Part shown: positions 42,793 through 53,324 of the stretch, in pieces
Layout of the letters: each line of letters starts with the position of its first letter
Position numbering within the stretch: the first letter of the stretch is position 1
Assembly: GCF_000787575.1 (NCBI RefSeq)
Contig: NW_012236530.1
Location: 1,370,734-1,434,733 of the forward strand
Source: Acytostelium subglobosum LB1
Taxonomy: Eukaryota; Evosea; Eumycetozoa; Acytosteliales; Acytosteliaceae
DNA length: 64,000 bases
Direction: 5' to 3'
The notes under the pieces: model-generated
What the model was told of the DNA's origin: nothing
The model's database searches: none
Seen by the model: the letters and a program-made list of their open reading frames with translations, nothing else
Position numbers and translations under genes: made by a program

Positions 42793-43186
42793 ATGGACAA
42801 GTACAATAAATCACAGTTGTTGATGTCTGTTGACTCGATATGGACAGTTTGCGAGAGATCAATGTACTCTTATGAGATGTGTCGCATTGAGAAACCAGAG
42901 TCAGAGTGTCTGCGGTTTGCCGCTGCAGTATCTGGTTGTACACAAAGAGTGTAAGTAGTCATCAATCAGTTATATCATAGATGATGATGATGATGATGAT
43001 GATAACACTGACACAACAATGATTGATTATAGTATGGAGGAATTGATGATTGACTGCTCCAGCGAGTTGAATGATGCCGTTAGATGTATGGACACGAATG
43101 GAAGTACAAAGAAGTGCGATAAAGAGAGGATAGAGCTGACGAACTGCTTCAAGGTTAAGTCATTCGACAAGTTCCAAGGCGAATAA
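42793..43186 (+). CDS. Small four-CX9C (twin CHCH) protein, likely mitochondrial intermembrane space
   Basis: Two exons, 42793-42950 and 43033-43186, about 103 residues; both are too short to stand out as ORFs. The joined frame contains four CX9C motifs: CERSMYSYEMC, CLRFAAAVSGC, CSSELNDAVRC and CDKERIELTNC. Two CX9C pairs each form a CHCH hairpin closed by two disulfides, so this protein has two hairpins. Such proteins enter the intermembrane space through the Mia40/Erv1 relay and serve in respiratory chain assembly. Complex I subunit NDUFA8 also has four CX9C motifs but is usually longer (~170 residues). The end KVKSFDKFQGE is polar and there is no presequence, as expected. The intron contains a GAT repeat. 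It converges on the NDR kinase gene. Confidence 0.8.
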
Positions 43187-43357
43187 ACGACATAGCAATC
43201 AAGAGGCAAGAGCTGCCGAACGAACTTATGAACGAATGAACCTTCGAATGATTGATTGATTACAAGGTATATACTGTATATATATTATATTACAACATTA
43301 TAGAGAGAGATAGAGGAGGATGAGGATAATGGGTCGTCGCGACTACAACAAGGTCAA

Positions 43358-46194
43358 CTAGTAGGGGAACTCTGACTTTGGTTGACCTGTCATGTCATCG
43401 ATAAGATTGAGTACGGACGACTTCCTGTAGGTGAAGAATGGAATGTTGAGATTGGAGAATGGATCGCGTCGGTCCGTGCCGCCTTCGCCATTCTCCACGG
43501 TGGTGTCCCACGTGGACGGGTCGGTATTTACAGCGTCCTCAAAGTAGGACGTATCAATGTCGCTCTCCACCTTGGGTATGAAGGGCGGCGTCTGATCCAG
43601 CGTGCTCTGCCAGGTCACTCCATTCCTGTTAAAGAACGGATGTGCCTTGAACTCCTCGATGCTGCTGAACCTGCTCGACGGCTCGCACAGCATCCTCTTG
43701 AGAATGTCGGCCGCATCTGGCGACAGATCTTGCGTGAACAGTGGCCAGTCGAGTACCTCGCGCCACTTGATGATGTTGAGGAACACGTCGCTGGGCGTGT
43801 CCGCACAGAACGGGTTGAAGCCGCACAGTATCTCCATGAACACGCAGCCCAGTGACCAAAAGTCGCAGCTAAGTGTGTAGCCCTCGTCCACGACGATCTC
43901 GGGCGCCATGTACTCGGGCGAGCCGACGGCAGAGTGCGCCGTTGGGCGGCGATACGCCACGACCGTGCCATTGCTACTTCGCGTCAGTGTGGAGCGCTGC
44001 GAGAACGTGCCTTCGAGGAAGCTCTTCCTAAAGTCTGACATTGACTTTTGATTGAGGCCGTTCTTGCACTCGACTCCTTCTTTGCTCAGTCCAAAGTCTA
44101 TCAGCTTGATGTGACCATTCTTGTCGATGACAAAGTTGGATGGCTTGATGTCGCGGTGAATGAAGTTGAGCGCGTGCAACGAGCACAGCGCCTCCACCAT
44201 CTCGGCCATGTAGAATCGCGCGTCCTCCTCAGACAGCATGCCAAGGTTATTGAGTAGTGCACGGAAGTCGCCGCCACAATGATACTCCATCGCCAGGTAG
44301 AGGTACTGTGGATCCTGGAATGAGTAGAGCAGGCGAGTGATCCACTTGCCGCTGCCCTCACTCATCACTATCTTCTCTTGGGACACTTGAGATCGCTGAT
44401 TGGCCCATTGGTATGCCTGCTTCTTGATGCGCTTGAGTGTTACCACGTCGCCACTGTCGTTCTTGATCGCCAGGAACACCTGGCCAAAGCCACCCTTGCC
44501 AATCTGCGTAAGGATCTTGAACTCCTTGAGCTTCATGCCCGCACGTTTGTTGCGCAAGAAATTGGACTCGCTGTCAAAGTGCTTGGCGCGCCACGCCTGT
44601 GCGGCTGACTCGTCCAGGCCCGAGTCACGGACAAAGTCCAACACACGCTGGTATCGTCTGCTGCGGTGGTGAATGTACTTGAACAGTTCCTGGTAGTAAT
44701 GACTAAAGTAGTTGTCCAAGATCTTGCCCTTCTCTGTCGTCGGGGGATTGCTCGCGCTCTCCACCCTGTCCAAGAACTTGCAGTATGTATATGTTCCAGT
44801 TGCTGCGCTACTGATTGTACTTGATACGCTTGCTGTTGTTGTTGATGCTGCGGATGATGTAGTTGATGACGTCGTTGTCGTTGATGATGTTGATGATGTT
44901 GATGTTGATGTTTGAGTGGGGCTGCCACTGCTAGAGTTGAGATTGCCCGCGCTGTTCTTCCGACTTGGGCTTGGAGATGAGCGTCGTGAATCATGGTTGG
45001 TACCGCTGCTGCCGTTGCTGGGATCGTTGAGGAGGTCGGTGTTGACCAAGAGAGGATTGTAAAACATGTTGGTGCGTGGCGGAGGAGGTGGAGGGACGCG
45101 TCGCTGGCCCGTAGGTGATCCAGACATTGGCGAGTTCTTGGCCGACAATGACAAGTTGTCATCCAGCACATTGCAACTCACCGGCGCTGTCATTGGTGTC
45201 GTCACAATTACCGGTGATGAAGGTTCGCTATACTTGTTGTCAAATATGTTGTTGCCACGGCCATGGCCAGTGGCGACGCTGTTGTTGTTGTTGTTGGCGC
45301 CCCTGTTTCCGCCAGTGGCGCCACTTAGTGACTCAATGTTGATGTCTTCAAAGACCACAAACTTCCTCGAACGGTGATTGATTGGATGGTAGTCGTGCTC
45401 GAGGATCTTGCCCTCAGAGTCTGCCAGCTTGAGCAGGTTGACATTGCGCGACGTCTTTTGTGAGATGTACTTGAGCACGTCCAGACAAGTCATCGATGGG
45501 ATCAGATGTATCGTCCAACTGGTGGTCCATTGAACGTTCAATATACTCGACAAGTTCTCATAAGGCAGATCTGTCTGTGATGGCGCTGGCTTCATCATAA
45601 CACTGCTTCCACTATATACATAATCAATCTGTTGAGCGCAGAAGTATAGCTTTGCCAATGACTTGATGTGATTCTGATTGATTGATTGAATGAGTGAGTG
45701 AGCGAATGAGTGAGTGTATCACATGACCGGATACTTACAGCTGATGCGACTGACGATCGGTTTGATGATTGAGGCGAGGAGCTGGAGGATGTGGGAGATG
45801 ATGAGTTGGACTGCATGAGTTGCCTGTTGCTGTTTGATCGTTGAATGGTCTGTGGCACGGTGGTGAATGGTTGTGGCGAGGTGGATGCAGATGTCGATCG
45901 TAGTCTCGGTGAGATATCTGGTGAGTCTTGATGTGATGCCGGTGGAGTTGGTGTCGTCGTCGAACCCGATGTATTCAGCTCACTTAATGCGCCTGACACG
46001 TGAGTGAAGAACTCCTCTATGCTCTGTCGCACGACATTGCCCTTCTTCCTTAGACTGTGTATAGGTGATGATACACTTCTTGTATTATTACCACTATTAC
46101 TTCCACTTGAAGTAGTACTACCATCCACTGTATGACTCCTATCTCTATCCCTATCCCTGTCTCTGTCTCTGCCATCGTAATGAGATGAACTCAT
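43358..46194 (-). CDS. NDR/LATS-family AGC protein kinase
   Basis: Two minus-strand exons, 46194-45739 and 45673-43358, about 923 residues. The N-terminus has an Arg-Asp repeat (RDRDRDRDRDR) and Ser/Thr-rich sequence. Residues ~155-260 form a compact non-repetitive region (KLYFCAQQIDYVYS, WTIHLIPSMTCLDVLKYIS, NVNLLKLADSEGKIL) that looks like a ubiquitin-fold or Ras-binding-type domain. The NDR regulatory segment before the kinase, where MOB1 binds, is present (ILDNYFSHYYQELFKYIHHR). The kinase has IGKGGFGQV, the VAIK-type Lys in VVTLKRI, HRDIKPSNF, DFG in LIDFGLS and VGSPEYMAPE, with an activation-loop Ser just before VG. The C-terminal hydrophobic motif is IPFFTYRK, with the phosphorylatable Thr. 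NDR kinases are driven by Hippo/MST kinases and control cytokinesis, polarity and growth. Which of the dictyostelid NDRs this is I cannot say. Confidence 0.93.
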
Positions 46195-46844
46195 TGCTAC
46201 AGCAATATAAAGTTATATATCAATATATATATGTATAAATATCAATTATATATATGTTTGTATGTATTGTTTGAATGATTGAATGAATATAAGTAAGTTG
46301 TTATCTGTTTGAATGATTGAATGGCGGAGACATGACGTCTTGAGCCCACTCAATTCACCTAAAGTGCGATTTCGAATGAAAACCCCAAAGTCATTCATTC
46401 ATTTCGAACCCAAGAGTCGGTCCAGATCCCAAGATAAATCCAATTCATTTGAATGAGAGACAGACTCCCATGTCATTAATTCATTATTTGTTTGTTTGTT
46501 TATCTTTTGTTAATTAATTTGATTGAGGTGATTGATTGTCGACCACGTATGACGCCCGGTACATATAATAGATGTACAGAGTTTCTTATGTTATGGACGT
46601 TACTATCCGTCGGCCCTGGCGAAAGACATTCATCGAATAACTCATTCTTACGTGTAAGCCGAAGGGTTTATAAAATATGAATTGTATCATTGTTGCCAAT
46701 CTCTTGTGTGATTCACTCGTTTCTTATTTTTGTTTATGGGTTTGGACAACTTCGGAAGCCAGAACCAGCCCAACTCGAAACGCGAACAACATGGTCATTG
46801 TTATCTTTATCATTATCATTATCTTTATCTTTATTATTATTATC
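46195..46844. other. Intergenic region
   Basis: No gene that I trust. TATA-rich on the kinase promoter side, GAATGATTGAATG repeats, then a less repetitive stretch near 46530-46660 with no start or structure I can use. A plus-strand frame from 46677 that overlaps the next gene is made of the complement of its Gln/Asn repeats and is rejected. Confidence 0.35.
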
Positions 46845-48531
46845 TCATGTACTTGCATAAGTGAGTACTGGTGGCATCATTGTTGTCATGTTGTTATTGT
46901 TGTTGTTTGTCATTGGTTGACGCATATTAATGTTGTTATTATGTTGTTGTTGCTGTTGTTGTTGTTGTTGTCTTTGTTGATATTGTTGTTGTAACTGTTG
47001 TTGCTGTTGTTGTTGTTGTTGTTGATACTGTTGTTGTGTGTATTGATTGATATTTACAGGTGACTGTTGTTGTTGTTGTTGTTGTTGTTGTTGATAGTTG
47101 ACTACTAATTGAGTAGGAGGTGAATGTGTTATTGGTTGTGGAGTCTGGAAGCTTGATGTACCTCCACCACCTGATGTGTTCAGCGATGAAGTAGACGAGT
47201 TTGTCTCAATACTACCTCCACTACTATTGACATTATTGTTATTATTATTAGTCGATGATGTTGTCGATGTCGAAGATGGTGTAGATATTGCGGAAGTCGA
47301 TGTTGTTGTCGAGGAAGACGATGTTGAAGTTGAAGTTGGAGTTGGATTTGAAGTTGACAAAGAAGATGTATTAATCAATTGAATGATTGATGATGCTACG
47401 TTGGGTATTGATCGTTCAAGACATTGAGTGTACTCTTCTTGGGTGAAGATACCAACTTTGGAGAATGTTGATATAAGGTGATCGATGTAATGTTCGTAGT
47501 TCTCCACTGTGACCAACTTGGCTCCAAACAATGAGTGGATGGGAGGTGGCGCCAGAGGTTCGGACGACCCCGCCGGTCCAATGTTTGCGCGTCCAAACAA
47601 AAGGTTGTAAGGCTCAATGATGTACAGTGGGCCTTGAGTGCCTCCTACATAAGTGGAAGTTGTTCGATTTATCTTTGGGAGTGTCAGTGCCATTGGAGCC
47701 GTCGATATCATGTTTTGGTAAAACACCTGGCGTCGCAGTGTACCCGCGCCACTCTGTCGACTACGCATTCTTAACTCCTCGCCAAGTATGATCATTGATG
47801 ATCTTGCTTCATTGGGGATCGGTCCCCAACTTGGATGTGCCATAATATTCTTGGCCTTTATATTACTCATCGCTGCAGCCGATGTTTGATTAAGTCCATT
47901 TCCATTGTGCATCATTACATTGTGTTGTTGGGATGGTGGTGGTGGAGGTTGNAGGATGTGGAGGAGCATGATGGAAGTCGGCGCCATGACCTTGAACATT
48001 GTTATTGATTGGTGGAGACATGGCTGGTGAAATAGGACTTGGTTGTTGAAGATGTATAAGTTGTTGTGGTGGTGATTGGAGATGTTGTTGGGGAAATGGA
48101 TGACTTCCAGACATGCTCTGGACTGGTGTTGGAGGTGTTGGCGCGGCCGATGATGATTGTTGATACTGAACAGGTGATCCAAAATTCATCATTTGTTGTT
48201 GTTGTTGTTGTTGTTGCATTTGATCAATGTTCATGGCTATTCCAGGAGATTGATCATTTTGAGTTGTGGTCATATTGATTGGAATCGTTCCACTGACATT
48301 TAGTGATGGTCCAACTCGAGTTGGTAATCCAGGTCCACCATTCATTTGGATATTTTGTTTTTGTTGTTGTTGATGTTGTTGGGGAAATGTCTGGAATTGT
48401 TTATATTGTCCATTATTATTATTTTGTTGTTGTTGTTGTTGACCTTGTGGCATCATCATCATCCCTGGTTGAATATGTTGTTGTTGTTGGTGTTGATAAA
48501 TATTATGATGTTGAGGTTGGTAGGTTTCCAT
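46845..48531 (-). CDS. Gln/Asn-rich protein with conserved central domain
   Basis: The minus-strand frame is about 561 residues if the ambiguous N at 47952 is a spurious extra base; with it, the sequence falls into two overlapping frames that share this point, and the total length (1687) is one more than a multiple of three. The N-terminal ~200 residues are Gln, Met, Pro and Asn rich. The middle (~210-370) is well ordered: MAHPSWGPIPNEARSSMIIL, GTLRRQVFYQNM, YIIEPYNLLFGRA, HSLFGAKLVTVENYEHYI and GIFTQEEYTQCLERSIPNV. Then come Ser/Thr-rich and long Gln/Asn tracts. I do not recognise the central domain; the arrangement is that of a transcription co-regulator such as a Mediator-type subunit, but this is inference. 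No introns seen. Confidence 0.7.
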
Positions 48532-49455
48532 GGCTTATTATTCAAGATAGATTTAATGAATGATTGATTGATTGATTGAATGAATGAGGTGTTATCCTGA
48601 ACGGACTCTCCTACAACTGATTGATTATTGTCTGTTACTACTACTTCGGTTGATTGATTGATTGATTACTTTGGTGGATGAAGCACCAACATGATGGACA
48701 GCTGACAGACAGACTGAATGAATTACAGAGACAGACACAATCAAACAAAGATGAGTTGAGCAAGCGAATGCACTGCGGCTACTGCGATGGGTGATGGATT
48801 GTGATTGAGAGTGGATGAGAGAAAGTATGTAATAAAGCTGTTGTTGCTGATGCTTCTACTACAGAAATATTATTATTATTATTTTTATCCACCAGACCAA
48901 ACAATCAAACCAACCAACCAAATGCAATTACAATGCAGCCATCACTTACTCTCAATCAATCACTCATTCAATCATTCATTCATTCTTTCATTCATTCTCA
49001 CACAATAACTCACTCACTCCACCATCATCATCAATCAATCAAGGTGTGGGTGGGTGAGTAGTGTGTTAGGGTTAGTGTGGGAGATATATTTACACACACA
49101 CCACACACTCAATCAGACACCCCCCACATCCACCAATCAATTGTCCTTCTTATTGATCAGAAACACAACACCACCAAACAATCAATCATGTGATCGAAAG
49201 ATGTCTACTTAACTTGTAAAGGTAGCCCCATTGTTGGGTCCAAGAGGACTCTTTTGATCAAATGAGGAAGCATTGATCAGATCTCATTGGATTAGTTAAA
49301 GAGATATCAATATTAAAGATGGAATGAATAAATAACGTTGGGTAATTACAAATCTCTGGTGTACTGAAAGTGGCGAAAGTTGTGATATAGGTTCATCATT
49401 CGTGTTTCGCTTTTGAAAATTGAAGATAGAGATACATATATAGATAAAGATAAAG
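48532..49455. other. Divergent intergenic region rich in ATTG/CAAT repeats
   Basis: Between the Gln-rich gene (-) and Mtr3 (+). It carries several short (ATTG)n and (CAAT)n tracts, CA-rich sequence near 49080-49130 and a TTATTATTATTATT run near 48869. No coding or RNA gene is evident. Confidence 0.45.
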
Positions 49456-50506
49456 ATGAAGATAGACTTTAGAGCAGCCAATCCAATACAGACAAAGATA
49501 CCAAAGGATTATAAACAATATAAAGAAGCAAAGGATAATGTTGTAATTCAATCAAATACACAACCTTGCAAGAGGACATCCAGATCAGATGAACAATTCA
49601 GACAAATATGTATGATCAACATCGTCGAATGAATGAATGAATGAATGAATGATTGAATGAACATGTACTTACTCTCTTCAATAAATAGTTATGAAGACAG
49701 GTATAGTTACGCAAGCATCTGGATCATCATATATAGAGATAGAGCAAACCAAGCTGATATGTTCAGTGTATGTTGATGAATGAATGATCGTTTGAACGAA
49801 TGATAGTATGAATGAACTAACGAACGGTAATATAGACATGGACCTCGAGCTACACACAAGACAGAACTGTTTGAGACGGCAAAGCTGAATTGCGAGTTGA
49901 AGTACGCAACGTTTTCGGTGAGTGGAGAGCGAGCTGACTATGTGGAGAGTACAAAGGAGAAGGATTATGGTCTGATCATCACACAGTCGATAATCGGTGC
50001 ACTCCGTCTTGAGAAGTACCCAAAGGCAGTGATCGATGTCTATATAATGGTGCTCAATGATGATGGTGCAGTGTTGGAGGCGGCAATCACCGCTGCCAGC
50101 ATGGCTCTGGCGGATGCAGGTGTCGAGATGTATGATATGGTGGCGTCATGCTCGTCCGTGTGTCTGGGCGACAAGGTGCTGCTCGACCCAACACACAAGG
50201 AGGAATCCCTGGCCCAGGCCGGCCATGTCCTCGTCTCCAAGATGCCATCCCTCAACGAGATCACACAACTGTTGCAAACTGGAGAGTTGTCCTACAGCAA
50301 TGTTGTCGATGTATGTGTCACCTTACTCGATCAATCTATCATGAGGAGTGACCTGACCTAACTTACTTACTATCTCTCTCAATCAAACACATTAGGGTAT
50401 TGATCTGTGTATTGATGGTTGCGACAAGATGTATTCAATCATGAGACAGAGCTTAGTGGACTCACTGCAAAAGAAGTTGGAGAAGAAAGAACAACAACTG
50501 GAATAG
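49456..50506 (+). CDS. mtr3: Exosome RNase PH-like subunit Mtr3 (EXOSC6)
   Basis: Four exons: 49456-49609, 49689-49767, 49836-50310 and 50396-50506, about 272 residues. The joined frame reads through a RNase PH fold: SRSDEQFRQIFMKTGIVTQASGSSYIEIEQTKLICSVHGPR (the strand-turn that in Mtr3/Rrp41 follows the first arginine-rich stretch), then AVIDVYIMVLNDDGAVLEAAITAASMALADAGVEMYDMV and a final DGCDKMYSIMRQSL helix. The substitution pattern suits Mtr3: LNDDG replaces the catalytic residues of true RNase PH, consistent with an inactive ring subunit. Mtr3 pairs with Rrp42 in the nine-subunit exosome barrel that threads RNA to Rrp44 or Rrp6. The upstream frame is closed just before the ATG by TAG. 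The gene converges on COG8 with only 72 bases between them. Confidence 0.88.
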
Positions 50507-50578
50507 AATAGAATAGAATAACAACTCAATGATTGATTTGGGATGATACATTGGACATGAGCGAGCTCGTGACAAACC

Positions 50579-53246
50579 TTACTGATCATGTGGCGTATCG
50601 GAGCCATCATTGTCATCAGTGGTAGTCACGACTGCTGCTGCTTCTTCTTCTTCTTTAATTGGATCTTCAATAATGCTCTCTGGAATTGGAACGTCTTGTT
50701 GTTCCTCAGTGGCAGAAGTCGATTGGACATCCTCTTGGACAGTTTCCTGCTCAACATGATTGTCATTAATTATCATGGACTCATTGTCAATGACCTCAGA
50801 TACCACAGGCGCATGAGATTGCTTTTCTGTTTCCAGGGTGGAGACAGTCTCTGTCTCAGCTGTTGTTGTCGTTGGTTCAGCAATAGGGCTGTCCTGATGT
50901 TGAGGCGCCACCTTTGTTGTGTCATCTGGCTTCAATCCCTCCATTGAAGTTGTTGTTGTTGTCGTCTTTGGTTGTTGTGAGGTGTGCTGTGGGGATGAGG
51001 TTATTGTTGGCGAGGTAGAGGTGATTGTAGGAGTATGTGAGGTTGGTGTTGATGATGGTTGTGATAATGGTAGTAATGATGTTGTCGTCGTTGATGTAGT
51101 TGTTGTCGTTGGGAACAAGAAGCTGTAGGTGTATTTGAACCACTACTGACAACTGATGTTGATGATGTTGGCGCTGGAAGTACCTTATAATCATTGTCAC
51201 TTTGATTGACATTGGCATTGGCATTGGCATTGTATATCGATGTGAGTGAGTTGATCAATCCTCCAATATCAATCAATGATGTTCCACTGTTGTTACAAAA
51301 GATTACATCGAAGCAGTTGACGACAAATGGTAGAAAGTCTTCAACCATGCACTGAAGAGAGAGTGTAAGGTTAGCCATCTTCCATTCATTCACCTCCCAT
51401 CATAACTTTGGCTTACCTTGCAGAAACTATGGAATCCTGGAAGTTGTGCAGGACCAAGTGATGATTGATTGTGATAGGNCTTGTACACCACTGACCAAGG
51501 TTACAAGTATCTCCTTGTACTTTACAGATAGTGAGTACTCCAGTGATAGTGGCGCGCATTCCCTGTTGACAGTGGAGAGTTAATACATGTATCAATCATT
51601 GATCAATGATGGTAACATACTTTAGTTCGATGAATGCCGTCATGAATGAGTTGGTCAAGATGGCCAGTGGTGGATGTTTGAGAATGCTTGATGGTGGTGC
51701 GATCGTTGTTGTGGAGGATGAGCCGGAGGAGGAGGATGATGATGACTGTTGATGTTGGAATCTGAATGATTTGAGTGTCTCGAGGAATCGATGTATAGCA
51801 TTGGCAGTGTGCGAGAGGAAGATTGAAGTGATGACCTTCTCAAAGATTGGTGGTAGCAGGCCTCTAAAGTCAATGCCCACTCTAGACATGGACATTGAGT
51901 AATACATAGCATTCTCCAGTATATAAGATATTGATGAGCCCTCCTTAATCAATGGTAGAGTCTTCTCCAATGTCGCCAAGTAATATTGTAACTTCATTTC
52001 AATCCATCCATTAAGTATGTAATCATCCATTTGAAGCTGGTTTGATTGATTGAGTGAGTTAGAGCCATGTCCTCGAGGCGTGCAGAGATCAAACATACCT
52101 CATCATCAGAGTCTGAGAAGATTGCATTGAACTGAGTGACGATGTCAAAGATGTTTGTTCGGCAACAGTCTGTGAGTTTGGTCAGCTGATCATTGGAAGT
52201 GATGATGTTAGTGATGGTGCGTTGATTGATTGATTGATGCATCTGACTAACATTAACATACATAGGATACAGGGTTTGAGTCAGTGATGAACTTGATTGA
52301 GTTCATTAGGAATTGATCACGTGAGTGTAGGAGTGTAGTCTTGAGTTCATTCTCCTTGAAAGATAGTCTCCTCAGATATCCAATGGTCTTTATACAATCA
52401 GTGAGTGATATATTGACTCTAAGTGATTGCTGAAGGTTGGCAATAAGTGATTGAGTACTCTTGTCAACTTCATCGACCTGAGTGAGTTGAGTGAGGGTCG
52501 TATGTTAGTGTCCAGTCGCCAGTCTGTTTGTCCGCCTCGCCAACCCATACCAACGATACCTACAATCTCCTTTATCACCTTGATGTTTGGATATTGCTTG
52601 GCAATCTTCTTGGCATATGACTCTAACTGAAGTGCCTCCTCATAGTATCCATTCTTAACGCATGTGTCCATAAGTTGAGGTATCTAAACATCGTCACATT
52701 GTCAGTGATCGAGTGGAGTGAGGTGATCGATCGATCGAACTAAACATACCTCCAACAGATCGAGTAGTGTAGGGAAGTTGTCTAACAAGTTCTTGACTGA
52801 TGATCTCTTTGTTGTCAGTCCATTCGACATGCTGGAGAATGACTCACAATGTGTAGACACTGATTGCAAACATGTAAGTATATTATCTGCTCTATTATTA
52901 ATGTTGTTCATCTGTACAAGGTTGGTGTCAAGGGAGGTGTCAGTGTCATGGTCATTGTCGATCAAGATGGATGGCATTGACTTACCTGTGAGTAAGTATA
53001 GTTGAGTGTATTGTAGTTATCAATGAAGAGCTGATAATGTTGCAATGCCAATGACTTCATTTGATTGATCGTGTCCTCTCTGTGCTTGGCCAGTAGTTGT
53101 GGCTCGCCCATCAGTTCTTCCAAAGAGAATGTATTCATCTCATTCTGTAACGAGTCCAATGCAGTAGTAGTTGACGTTGTCATCGCATGACCATTATGTC
53201 CATTAGTATGTTGCATTGATGTTGTAGTTGTAGTTGTAGACATCAT
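50579..53246 (-). CDS. cog8: Conserved oligomeric Golgi complex subunit 8 (COG8/Dor1)
   Basis: Minus-strand exons: 53246-52986, 52911-52750, 52683-52564, 52477-52262, 52185-52099, 52036-51621, 51562-51417 and a last exon from about 51353. Diagnostic blocks are LALQHYQLFIDNYNTLNYTY, LLDNFPTLLDLLEIPQLMDT and CVKNGYYEEALQLESYAKK, the Dor1 signature, and FRGLLPPIFE later. COG8 links the two lobes of the COG tether, which guides retrograde vesicles inside the Golgi. The N at 51479 lies in exon 7; dropping it restores frame (VQAYHNQSSLGPAQLP). The 3' end is uncertain: after YNANANANVNQSDNDYK three frames compete, and I extend to 50579 because that frame holds a long Thr/Glu-rich tail (IPESIIEDPIKEEEE) of the usual style. 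An extra short intron or an indel is needed. The gene ends 78 bases before PUM3 begins its own stop. Confidence 0.85.
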
Positions 53247-53324
53247 TATCTCTTTGAGTGATGATGACCAAACACGTGTGCACACACAATGAATGAATGA
53301 TGTGATGTTCAAGTCAACTTTTGT

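Noticed and set aside
46677-46994. Plus-strand ORF rich in Ile, Leu and Val near 46.8 kb
   Set aside because: Its second half is the complement of the Gln/Asn repeats of the minus-strand gene 46845-48531; the composition is a by-product of (TTG)n.
49296-49481. Minus-strand ORF at the start of Mtr3
   Set aside because: Phe/Ile-rich complement of the AT-rich Mtr3 leader; it overlaps the supported first exon.
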